A stretch of 64,000 nucleotides of DNA, from assembly GCA_031460175.1 (NCBI GenBank), contig JAVKGW010000001.1:209021-273020 (forward strand), written 5' to 3'. Each line of letters opens with the position of its first letter. The stretch's first letter is position 1. This document shows positions 35,925 to 44,162 of this stretch, in pieces. The notes beneath the pieces are model-generated. The model was given only the letters and a program-made list of their open reading frames with translations, searched no databases and was not told where the DNA came from. This DNA is from Armatimonadota bacterium (GTDB lineage: Bacteria; Sysuimicrobiota; Sysuimicrobiia; Sysuimicrobiales; Sysuimicrobiaceae). Made by a program: the position numbers and the translations under genes.

Positions 35925-37768
35925 TCTCCTCCCCTCCCCCGCAGACCTCCCTCCGCCGTGGAGTAGGCCTGCAGCCGGTAGAGCTTCGCATAGATTCCGT
36001 CCTGGCGGAGGAGAGCCGCGTGCGTCCCCTCCTCCACGATGCGGCCCCGGTGCAGCACCAGGATCCGATCCACGTGCTGGATGGTGCTCAACCGGTGCGC
36101 GATGATGAGCGCGGTACGGTCCCGCAGGACGCCCCGCAGGGCCTCCTGCAGGAGGCTCTCCGCCTCCGCGTCCACGCTGCTCGTGGCCTCGTCCAGGATC
36201 ACCAGCACCTCCGGGTTGTAGGCGATGGCCCGGGCCAGGGCCACCAGCTGCCGCTGTCCCGCGCTGAGCCGGACGCCCCGCTCCCCCACCTCCGTCTGAA
36301 GGCCATGCGGGAGCTGGGCGATGAACCGGTCCGCACCCACAAGCCGCGCCGCGGCCTCCACCTGGGCGTCCGAGATGTCCGGGTTAAACAGCCGGATGTT
36401 GTCCGCGATGGTGCCACTGAAGAGGAAGGTGTCCTGGAGGACCAGCCCCACGTGTCGCCGCAGATCCTGCTGGCGCATCCGCCGGACGTCCACCCCGTCG
36501 AGCAGGACCTGTCCCCGCTGCGGGTCGTCGAACCGCAGGAGGAGGTTCACCAGGGAGGTCTTGCCCGCCCCCGTATAGCCCACCAGGGCCACGTGCTCTC
36601 CCGGCGCGATGCGGAAGGAAATTCCCCGGAGCACCCACCCCCCACCGTCCCGGGCGGCCGGCGCCGCCCCGTATGCGAACCACACATCCCGGAACTCGAT
36701 CTCCCCCCGCACCCTCGAGAGCACCACAGGATCAGGCGGGTCCTGCACCGTGACGGGCTCATCCAGCAGCCGGAAGATGCGCTCGCTGCTGGCCATGGCC
36801 TGTTGGAGCAGGTTGAACTTGTCCGCGAGCTCCCGCACGGGCTCGAAGAACCGCTCCGCGTACTGGATCATGGCCACCAGCACCCCCAGGGTGGTCACGC
36901 CCCGGATCACCTGCCCGCCTCCGTACCAGAGCAACAGGGCCACGGCCAGGGCTCCCAGGAAGTGCATCGCGGGGTAGAACCGGGCCAGGGCGGTCAGGGA
37001 GCGCAGGCTCGCGTCCAGGTAGTCCCGGTTCAAGGCGTCGAAGCGCCCGAGCGCCCGGGCCTCCTGGGTGAACAGCTGGACCACGGACATCCCGCTGATG
37101 TGCTCGTTGAGGAAGGAATTGATCCGGCTGAGCTGCGTCCGCACCGCCCGGTACGCCTCCCGGGCCTGTCCGCGGAACCGATCCGTAATCCCGTACACGA
37201 GGGGAAGCACGCAGAAGGTCACCACGGCGAGCCGCGCGTCCAGCCAGAGCATAGCGCCCATGATGCCCACCAGGGTCAGCACGTCTCCGAAGGCGGACAC
37301 GAGGCCGGAGGTGAGGAGCTCGTTGAGGGTCTCCACGTCGTTCGTCACCCGGGTCACGAGCCGGCCCACGGGGTTCCCGTCGTAGAAGCGCAGGGGCAGC
37401 CGCTGGAGGTGGGAGAAGATCTCCAAGCGCAGGTCCGCCATGGCCCGTTGGGCCACCGTCTGCATCAGGTAGTGCTGCAGCCACCGGGCGCCGAAGCCCG
37501 CGGCGAGGGCGAGAAGGTAGAGGAGGGCCAGGGCGGAGAGGTGCTCCGGATCCACGGTGCCGCGCTGCAGGGACGGGACGATGGCCCGGTCGATGGCGAT
37601 CCGATACAGCTGCGGGCCCACCAGCTCCAGAAGGGAGGCGAGGACCAGGAGGACCAGCGCCGCGGCCACGGGGACCCGATAGGGACGTACGTAGGCCAGC
37701 AGCCGCCGCAGGAGCCGGTGGTCGTAGGGCCGATCCAGCCGTTCCTCCTCGACCATCCCTCCGCTCAC
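35900..37768 (-). CDS. ABC exporter half-transporter with canonical ATP site
   Basis: 622 residues: six-helix exporter membrane domain (about 20-320) and an ATPase domain with Walker A GYTGAGKTS, signature RLSAGQRQ (Ala for the usual first Gly) and Walker B VLVILDEATSSVD, where the catalytic Glu is present. It overlaps the next exporter gene by 4 bp. Together they look like a heterodimeric exporter of the TM287/TM288 or BmrCD kind, in which this subunit supplies the Walker B of the working site. Substrate unknown; lipids or hydrophobic compounds are plausible beside fatty-acid genes. A 20-residue insertion (AAPAARDGGG) lies before the ATPase core. Confidence 0.9.
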   Translation of the reverse strand: MSGGMVEEERLDRPYDHRLLRRLLAYVRPYRVPVAAALVLLVLASLLELVGPQLYRIAIDRAIVPSLQRGTVDPEHLSALALLYLLALAAGFGARWLQHYLMQTVAQRAMADLRLEIFSHLQRLPLRFYDGNPVGRLVTRVTNDVETLNELLTSGLVSAFGDVLTLVGIMGAMLWLDARLAVVTFCVLPLVYGITDRFRGQAREAYRAVRTQLSRINSFLNEHISGMSVVQLFTQEARALGRFDALNRDYLDASLRSLTALARFYPAMHFLGALAVALLLWYGGGQVIRGVTTLGVLVAMIQYAERFFEPVRELADKFNLLQQAMASSERIFRLLDEPVTVQDPPDPVVLSRVRGEIEFRDVWFAYGAAPAARDGGGWVLRGISFRIAPGEHVALVGYTGAGKTSLVNLLLRFDDPQRGQVLLDGVDVRRMRQQDLRRHVGLVLQDTFLFSGTIADNIRLFNPDISDAQVEAAARLVGADRFIAQLPHGLQTEVGERGVRLSAGQRQLVALARAIAYNPEVLVILDEATSSVDAEAESLLQEALRGVLRDRTALIIAHRLSTIQHVDRILVLHRGRIVEEGTHAALLRQDGIYAKLYRLQAYSTAEGGLRGRGGEWVGRRKS

Positions 37769-39486
37769 GGCTCCTCCTCCAGGGCCTGCCGCAACCGCTG
37801 CTTCTCATACAGCTCCGCGAATAGCCCCCCGCGTCGGAGCAGCTCCTCGTGGGTGCCCTCCTCCACGATCCGGCCACCGTCCAGGACCACGATCCGGTCC
37901 GCGTCCCGCAGGGCGGAGAGCCGGTGGGAGACGAGCAGGACCGTCCGGGACCGCAGCACGGGCCGGAGGGCCTGCAGGATCTCCTCCTCCGTCTGGGCGT
38001 CCACGCTGCTCAGGGCATCGTCCAGGATCAGGATCCTGGGATTTCGGGCCAGGGCCCGGGCGAGGGCCGCCCGCTGCCTCTGGCCCCCGGAAAGGGTAAC
38101 CCCTCGTTCCCCCACCACCGTCTCGAATCCGTGGGGGAACGCGGCCACGTCCCGGGTCAGACGGGCGATCTCCGCGGCCTCCACCACCCGCGCGCCGTCC
38201 CCCCCTGTGCCGAACCCGATGTTCTCCCGCAGGGTGTCGCTGAAGAGGAAGGGGTCCTGGGGCACGAGCCCCACGGCCTCCCGCACGGTCCGGAGCGGCA
38301 GCCGTCGCACATCCACCCCGTCGAGCAGGACCTGTCCGGAGGTGGCATCCAGCAGGCGCGGAATCAGGTGCAGGAGCGTGGACTTGCCCGAACCCGTGGG
38401 CCCCACGATGGCCACGACGCTCCCCGCCGGGATCCTCAGGCTGATCCCCCGGAGCACGGGCCTTCCATCGTACGAGACCCACACATCCCGGAACTCGACC
38501 TCTCCCCGTACGGCCTCGAGGTGCACGGGATCCTCCGGGTCCGCGATGGCGGGCCGGACCCGGAAGACCTCCTCCAGGCGCTCCATGGATGCCCGGCCCT
38601 GCTGCCACAGGCTGAGCACCCACCCCGTGGCGATCACGGGGAAGCTGAGGCGGACCAGGTAGTAGGAGAACTGCACCAGTTGGCCCAGGGTGATGTGTCC
38701 CCGGATCACCTCCCCTCCTCCGATCCACAGCAGGAGGACCGCGGCCCCGCCCAGGAGGAACCCCACCGCGGGCCACAGGAGGCCCTGGATGCGGCTCAGA
38801 CGTACGTTCGCGTGGGCGAACGCCTCACTCTCCTCCCGGAACCGCTGCACCTCCGCCTCCTCCCGGGCGAAGGCCTTCACCACCCGGATCCCGCTGAAGT
38901 TCTCCTGGGCCCGGGTAGAGAGACGGCTGAACCGCATCTGGACCTCCTCGAACCGCCGGCGGATCTCCCGGCCCAGGACCGCGAACAGCCCGGGGATGAG
39001 GAGGAGGACGGGGAGGGTGGAGAGGGTGAGGGAGCTGCTGATGCGCAGCATGAAGGCCACGGAGAGGCCCACCGTCACCGCGGTGTGCACCGCCCGCATG
39101 AGGCCCATTCCCAAGAACCGCTGCACCGCCCGGAGGTCGTTCACCGCCCGGGCCATGAGGTCTCCCGTCTGCCACCGGTGGAAGAAGGCCGGATCCAGGC
39201 GCTCCAGGTGCTGGAACAGCTCCCGCCGAAGCTCGGTCTCGATGCGAAGCGCCGCCCCGAGGATCTGCATGCGCATGAGGTAGCTGAGGACCGCTTCCAG
39301 GAGGGCAACCGTGGCCAGGGCCGCCGCGTACGCCTCAAGGCGGCCCTCCCCTTTCTGGATCCCGTCCACCCCGGATTTGAGGATCCACGGGGCCAGCTGC
39401 GCCATGCCGATGGATCCCAGGGCGGCCGCGTATCCGAGGAGGTAGCGGCGGCGGTGGCGGTGCAGGGCAGCCCAAAACCGGGACAT
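37765..39486 (-). CDS. ABC exporter half-transporter with degenerate Walker B
   Basis: 573 residues: exporter membrane domain (about 10-310), then an ATPase domain with GPTGSGKST, a canonical VTLSGGQRQR signature, and Walker B ILILDDALSSVD, in which Asp replaces the catalytic Glu. The Asp variant in one subunit and an intact Glu in its partner is the pattern of heterodimeric exporters with one working ATP site. Starts 14 bp after the acyl-CoA ligase gene in the same direction. Confidence 0.9.
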   Translation of the reverse strand: MSRFWAALHRHRRRYLLGYAAALGSIGMAQLAPWILKSGVDGIQKGEGRLEAYAAALATVALLEAVLSYLMRMQILGAALRIETELRRELFQHLERLDPAFFHRWQTGDLMARAVNDLRAVQRFLGMGLMRAVHTAVTVGLSVAFMLRISSSLTLSTLPVLLLIPGLFAVLGREIRRRFEEVQMRFSRLSTRAQENFSGIRVVKAFAREEAEVQRFREESEAFAHANVRLSRIQGLLWPAVGFLLGGAAVLLLWIGGGEVIRGHITLGQLVQFSYYLVRLSFPVIATGWVLSLWQQGRASMERLEEVFRVRPAIADPEDPVHLEAVRGEVEFRDVWVSYDGRPVLRGISLRIPAGSVVAIVGPTGSGKSTLLHLIPRLLDATSGQVLLDGVDVRRLPLRTVREAVGLVPQDPFLFSDTLRENIGFGTGGDGARVVEAAEIARLTRDVAAFPHGFETVVGERGVTLSGGQRQRAALARALARNPRILILDDALSSVDAQTEEEILQALRPVLRSRTVLLVSHRLSALRDADRIVVLDGGRIVEEGTHEELLRRGGLFAELYEKQRLRQALEEEP

Positions 39487-39499
39487 CCCCGAAGGCGCC

Positions 39500-41191
39500 T
39501 CAGGCTCCCGCGGCCCGAGCCCGCTCCTCCTCCGCGAGGACCCGGCGCAGGACCTTCCCGATGAGGCTCTTCGGGAGCTGGTCCCGGAACTCCACCCTCC
39601 GGGGGACCTTGTGGGGCGCGAGTTCCCGACGGCAGTGGGCGATGAGCTCCTCCGGACTCACCTGCATCCCCGGCCTCAGGACCACGAAGGCCTTCACCAC
39701 CTCCCCCCGCTCCGGGTCCGGGGCGGGGACCGCGGCGGCCTCCTGCACCGCGGGGTGGCGGTACAAGACCTCCTCCACCTCCCGCGGGTAGACCTTGAGT
39801 CCGCCCACGTTGATCATCTCCTTCTTGCGGTCCACGACGTAGAAGAAGCCGTCCGGATCCCGCCACGCCATGTCGCCCGTGAACAGCCATCCCTCCCGCA
39901 GCGCCGCCGCGGTCTCCTCTGGCCGATTGAGATACCCCCGCATCACCTGCGGTCCCCGAACCACGAGCTCCCCCACCTCCCCGGGCGGGAGCTCCGCACC
40001 GCTCTCCGGGTCCACCACCCGGGCATCCGTGTCCGGGAGTGGCACCCCGATGCTGCCGGGCTTGCGGTGGCCGAGGATGGGGTTGCAATGGGTGACGGGA
40101 GAGGCCTCCGTGAGCCCGTAGCCTTCCACCAACTTGCCGCCCGTCGCCTCTTCCCACCGCCGCTGCACCTCCTGGGGCAGGGCCATGGCTCCGCTGATGC
40201 ACACGCGGATGCTGCGCAGGTCATCCCCGGAGAGCCCAGGGTGACCGAGCAGGGCCATGTACATGGTGGGGACGCCGTGGAACATGGTGGGCTGGTACCT
40301 GCGGATGGCCTCCAACACCATCCCCGGATCCCACCGGGGGATCAGGATCACGGTGATCCCGCTCCAGATCCCGTAGTTCATCACCGCGGTCATCCCGTAG
40401 CTGTGGAAGAAGGGGATCACCGCCAGGGCCCGCTCCGCGCCGGGGCGGAAGTCGCTGTTCCACGCCGCGGTCTGGAGGCAGTTGCAGACGAGGTTGCGAT
40501 GGGTGAGGACGGCGGCCTTCGGCACTCCCGTGGTCCCGCCCGTGTACAGGTACACCGCGGGATCGTCCGGTCCCACCGCCACGGGTCGTGGCGCCCTGCC
40601 CTGCAGCAACTCCCCGAACGGCCGCACGCCCGGCCCCTTCCGCACCTCCACCCACTGTCCCTCGCGCCTCGCCTTGAGGGGATACAGCAGGCGCAAGAGG
40701 GGAGGCATGTACTCGTGAATCCCTGTGTACACGACCTCCCGGACACGGCTCCCGGACACCGCGGCCGCCACCCTCGGGTACATCAGGGAGAGGGTGATGG
40801 CCACCTCCGTCCCGCTGTCCCGCAGCTGGTAGGCGATCTCCCGCTCCGTGTAGAGGGGGTTGTGGGGGACCACCACCCCGCCCGCCTTGAGGATCCCGTA
40901 GTAGGCGATCACGAACTGGGGGCAGTTGGGAAGATGCAGGGAAACGGGGGTTCCCTTCTGGACCCCGATCCGCTGGAGGCCCGCGGCGAACCGGTCCGTG
41001 AGGGCATCGAGTTCCCGGAAGGAGACCCGCCGGCCGAAGAACACCAGAGCCGGCCGATCCCCGTACTTCCGCGCCGCCTCCCGCACGAGCTCCCCGAGCG
41101 GGACCTCCGGGTACTCCAGCGTGGCCGGGACCCCGGGATCGTAGAAGCGGATCCACGGCCGCTCAAATCCCGCTTCCGCCCGAACCGACAT
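39500..41191 (-). CDS. fadD: Long-chain fatty acid--CoA ligase (AMP-forming)
   Basis: 563 residues from an ATG after a GGGGTGAGGGGA site. Adenylate-forming core: P-loop YTGGTTGVPKAAVLTH, A5 motif VEGYGLTEASPVTHCN, A7 FTGDMAWRDPDGFF, A8 DRKKEMINVGGLKVYPREVEEVL and A10 PKSLIGKVLRR with the catalytic Lys. It activates fatty acids for beta-oxidation. Followed by the dehydrogenase, thiolase and FadB genes upstream in one operon under TetR control. Confidence 0.92.
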   Translation of the reverse strand: MSVRAEAGFERPWIRFYDPGVPATLEYPEVPLGELVREAARKYGDRPALVFFGRRVSFRELDALTDRFAAGLQRIGVQKGTPVSLHLPNCPQFVIAYYGILKAGGVVVPHNPLYTEREIAYQLRDSGTEVAITLSLMYPRVAAAVSGSRVREVVYTGIHEYMPPLLRLLYPLKARREGQWVEVRKGPGVRPFGELLQGRAPRPVAVGPDDPAVYLYTGGTTGVPKAAVLTHRNLVCNCLQTAAWNSDFRPGAERALAVIPFFHSYGMTAVMNYGIWSGITVILIPRWDPGMVLEAIRRYQPTMFHGVPTMYMALLGHPGLSGDDLRSIRVCISGAMALPQEVQRRWEEATGGKLVEGYGLTEASPVTHCNPILGHRKPGSIGVPLPDTDARVVDPESGAELPPGEVGELVVRGPQVMRGYLNRPEETAAALREGWLFTGDMAWRDPDGFFYVVDRKKEMINVGGLKVYPREVEEVLYRHPAVQEAAAVPAPDPERGEVVKAFVVLRPGMQVSPEELIAHCRRELAPHKVPRRVEFRDQLPKSLIGKVLRRVLAEEERARAAGA

Positions 41192-41204
41192 TCCCCTCAC
41201 CCCC

Positions 41205-42965
41205 TCACAGCGGATATCCCTCCGCCGCCACCACCGCCTGCGCCACCTCCCGCTGCAGTTGCACGAGATTCGCGGGCGTGTACCGCAGGAGCCGGCGCAG
41301 CCCCGCAAGCGCGGTGCGCAGGTCGTCCCCTTCCTCGCTCGCGGCGAGGATGCTCCGCGCGGTGGTCTCCACCCGGGGCAGGCTCATGTGGAGATATGCG
41401 CGGGCCAGTGTGGTGTGGAGGGGCGCCCGGGGGTCTTGCCGGAGGAAGGCCTTCTGGGCCCGCAAAACCGCGCTTTCCGCGGCGAAGGCCTCCATGGCAA
41501 GGTCCGCCAGCCACCCCACGATCTCCTGCTGCTCCTCCAGTTCCAGCAGGTACCTGCGCACCGCCACTCCCGTGCTCAGCAGGGCCGCCCGCTTGATCCC
41601 CTCCACGAGGGCTGCCTCCTCCGCGAGCGGCCCCTCTTCCGGGGCTTCGAATCCCTCCGGAGAAGTGAGGCCGTCCCCCACCCGCTGGATGGCGGGCAGG
41701 AGATCGAGGCGTCCCCGCTGGGCGCGCTTGCTGAGCATGTCCACGATGAGGAGCCGGTTGATCTCGTTGGTGCCCTCCCAGATGCGGTTGATGCGGGCAT
41801 CCCGGTAGGCCCGGGCCGCGGGGTAGTCCTCGATGTACCCGTAGCCGCCGTAGATCTGCACCAGCTCGTCCACCGCCCGGCCCAGCATCTCCGAGGCGAA
41901 GACCTTGTTGATGGAGGATTCGATGGCGTACTCCTCCAGGGCCCGGACCACTTCCCCCTCGACCTGGATCCCGCCGATGGCGCCTTCCACGAGCCCTCCC
42001 GTGCGGTACACCATGCTCTCTGTGGCGTAGATCTCCACCGCCATGCGGGCGAGCTTCTGGCGGATGAGCCCGAACTCCGCGATGGGCCGCCCGAACTGCC
42101 GGCGGTCCAGGGCGTACCGGGTGGCCAGCTGCAGGGCGTACTTGGCCGCGCCCGTGCACGAGGCTCCGATCTTGAACCGGCCCAGGTTCAGGATGTTGAA
42201 GGCCACCCGATGCCCCTTGCCCACCTCGCCCAGGAGGTTCTCCGCGGGCACCCGGGCGTTCTCGAGGAACACGCTGCGGGTGCTGGAGCCCTTCATCCCC
42301 ATCTTGTGCTCCTCCTCCCCCAGGGTCAGGCCCTCCGTGTCCCGGTCCACGATGAAGGCGGTGAAGTGCTCGCCGTTTACCTTCGCGTAGGTGATGAAGA
42401 CGTCCGCCAGGGCCGCGTTGGTGATGAACTGCTTTTGGCCCGTGAGGAGGTAATAGCGGCCATCGGGACTGAGCACCGCTCGGGTCTGGATGGCCATGGC
42501 ATCCGAACCCGCAGTGGGTTCCGTGAGGGCGTAAGCCCCGATCTTCTCTCCCCGGACCATGGGCGGGAGGTAGCGGCGCTTCTGGTCTTCGGTACCGAAG
42601 AAGGCGATGGGCAGCATCCCGATGCCCACGTGCCCCCCGAAGGTCACGGGGAAGGACCCCACGCAGATCTCCTCCGCGATCACCAGGGAGGCGATCTGAT
42701 CGAGGCCGCTCCCGCCGTAGGCCTCCGGGATCCCCACGCCCAGGAATCCTAGCTCGCCCAGCCGGCGCAGCAACGCCCGGGTGACCTCCCAGTTCTGCCG
42801 CTCGATCTCCTCCATACGGGGCAGGACCTCCCGCTGGAAGAACTCCGCCGCCGTCCGCCGGACCATGCGGTGCTCCTCTCCCAGGTCCTCCGGGGTGAAC
42901 ACCGCCTCCGGGGAGGTGCGCGCGATGAGGAACCCGCCTCCGGGGAGCGCCGCCCTCGCCTCCAT
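41205..42965 (-). CDS. Acyl-CoA dehydrogenase (long form)
   Basis: 586 residues; ATG at 42965 chosen because AGGAGG sits 8 bases before it. Residues 30-420 are the three-domain acyl-CoA dehydrogenase fold with YALTEPTAGSDAMAIQT (FAD/substrate loop) and IWEGTNEINRLLI, whose Glu is the catalytic base in medium- and short-chain enzymes. A C-terminal helical extension of about 160 residues resembles the very-long-chain type. Catalyses the first oxidation step of beta-oxidation. Confidence 0.93.
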   Translation of the reverse strand: MEARAALPGGGFLIARTSPEAVFTPEDLGEEHRMVRRTAAEFFQREVLPRMEEIERQNWEVTRALLRRLGELGFLGVGIPEAYGGSGLDQIASLVIAEEICVGSFPVTFGGHVGIGMLPIAFFGTEDQKRRYLPPMVRGEKIGAYALTEPTAGSDAMAIQTRAVLSPDGRYYLLTGQKQFITNAALADVFITYAKVNGEHFTAFIVDRDTEGLTLGEEEHKMGMKGSSTRSVFLENARVPAENLLGEVGKGHRVAFNILNLGRFKIGASCTGAAKYALQLATRYALDRRQFGRPIAEFGLIRQKLARMAVEIYATESMVYRTGGLVEGAIGGIQVEGEVVRALEEYAIESSINKVFASEMLGRAVDELVQIYGGYGYIEDYPAARAYRDARINRIWEGTNEINRLLIVDMLSKRAQRGRLDLLPAIQRVGDGLTSPEGFEAPEEGPLAEEAALVEGIKRAALLSTGVAVRRYLLELEEQQEIVGWLADLAMEAFAAESAVLRAQKAFLRQDPRAPLHTTLARAYLHMSLPRVETTARSILAASEEGDDLRTALAGLRRLLRYTPANLVQLQREVAQAVVAAEGYPL

Positions 42966-42977
42966 CTCCCTCACCTC

Positions 42978-44153
42978 CTAAGGTCGCATGAACACGCCCG
43001 CGGCCCCCATGCCCCCGCCCACGCACATGGTGACGATCCCGTACCGGGCACCGCGGCGGCGCATCTCATGCAGCAGGGTGGCGGTCAACCGGGCGCCCGT
43101 GGCGCCGAGGGGATGTCCCAGGGCGATGGCTCCGCCGTTGGGGTTGGTGCGCTCGGGGTCCAGCTCCAGCAGGCGCATCACGACCAGGGTCTGCGCCGCG
43201 AACGCTTCGTTGAGCTCGAACAGGTCCACGTCCGATGGTTCCACCCCTACGAGCCGGCATGCCTTCCGGACCGCCTCCACGGGGCCGATCCCCATCAGCT
43301 CGGGGGCCACGCCCGTCACCGCGAAGGACCGGAAGACCCCGAGCGGCTGCAGGCCCAGGGATTCCGCCTTCCGATCGCTCATCAACACGCACACCGCAGC
43401 CCCATCGCTCATCTGGGAGGCGTTGCCCGCGGTCACGGTCCCGTCCTTCGCGAAGGCCGGAGGGAGTTTCGCCAGGGCTTCCAGGGAGGTATCGGGGCGC
43501 ACGCCCTCGTCCACCTCGAAGACCACCTCTTCCGCCCGCGGCTTGGCGTTCCCTTCCGTCCACCGCCGCACCCGCACGGGGACGATCTCCTCCCGGAACC
43601 AGCCCTCCCGCTGGGCCCGGGCGGCCCGCCGGTGGCTCTCGAGGCTGTAGCGGTCCTGCTCCTCCCGGGAGACCCCGAACCTCCGGGCCAGAACCTCCGC
43701 GGTGTTGCCCATGGAGAGGTACACCTCGGGCCAGGTCTCCACGAGTCCCGGGTGCGGGGCGAACCGCCAGCCGGTCATGGGGATGAGGCTCATGCTCTCC
43801 ACCCCACCGGCCACCACCACCTCGGCCCACCCCAGGCGAATCCGGGCGGCGGCCTCCGCGATGGCCTGCAGGCCGGAGGCGCAGAACCGGTTCACGGTGA
43901 CCCCGGGTACGGAGTCCGCAAGCCCTGCCCGCAGCGCCGCAACCCGGGCCACGTTGAGCCCCTGTTCTCCCTCCGGGAACGCGCACCCCAGGATGACGTC
44001 GTCCACCTCCCGCGGATCCAGCCCTGGGGTACGGTCCAGGGCCGATCGGATCACCTGAGCCGCAAGCTCGTCCGGCCGCGCGTCCTTGAGCGTGCCCCGG
44101 TGGGCCTTCCCCAACGCGGACCGCACCGCGGTCACGATCACCGCCTCCCGCAT
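42978..44153 (-). CDS. fadA: Acetyl-CoA C-acyltransferase (thiolase, FadA-like)
   Basis: 391 residues, standard length. Nucleophile Cys91 in [10 protein letters not shown], His347 in [10 protein letters not shown] and Cys377 in TMCVGGGMG complete the active site. Cleaves 3-ketoacyl-CoA in the last beta-oxidation step. Adjacent FadB and acyl-CoA dehydrogenase make degradation rather than acetoacetyl-CoA synthesis the likely role. Confidence 0.94.
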   Translation of the reverse strand: MREAVIVTAVRSALGKAHRGTLKDARPDELAAQVIRSALDRTPGLDPREVDDVILGCAFPEGEQGLNVARVAALRAGLADSVPGVTVNRFCASGLQAIAEAAARIRLGWAEVVVAGGVESMSLIPMTGWRFAPHPGLVETWPEVYLSMGNTAEVLARRFGVSREEQDRYSLESHRRAARAQREGWFREEIVPVRVRRWTEGNAKPRAEEVVFEVDEGVRPDTSLEALAKLPPAFAKDGTVTAGNASQMSDGAAVCVLMSDRKAESLGLQPLGVFRSFAVTGVAPELMGIGPVEAVRKACRLVGVEPSDVDLFELNEAFAAQTLVVMRLLELDPERTNPNGGAIALGHPLGATGARLTATLLHEMRRRGARYGIVTMCVGGGMGAAGVFMRP

Positions 44154-44162
44154 GGCCCCCTC

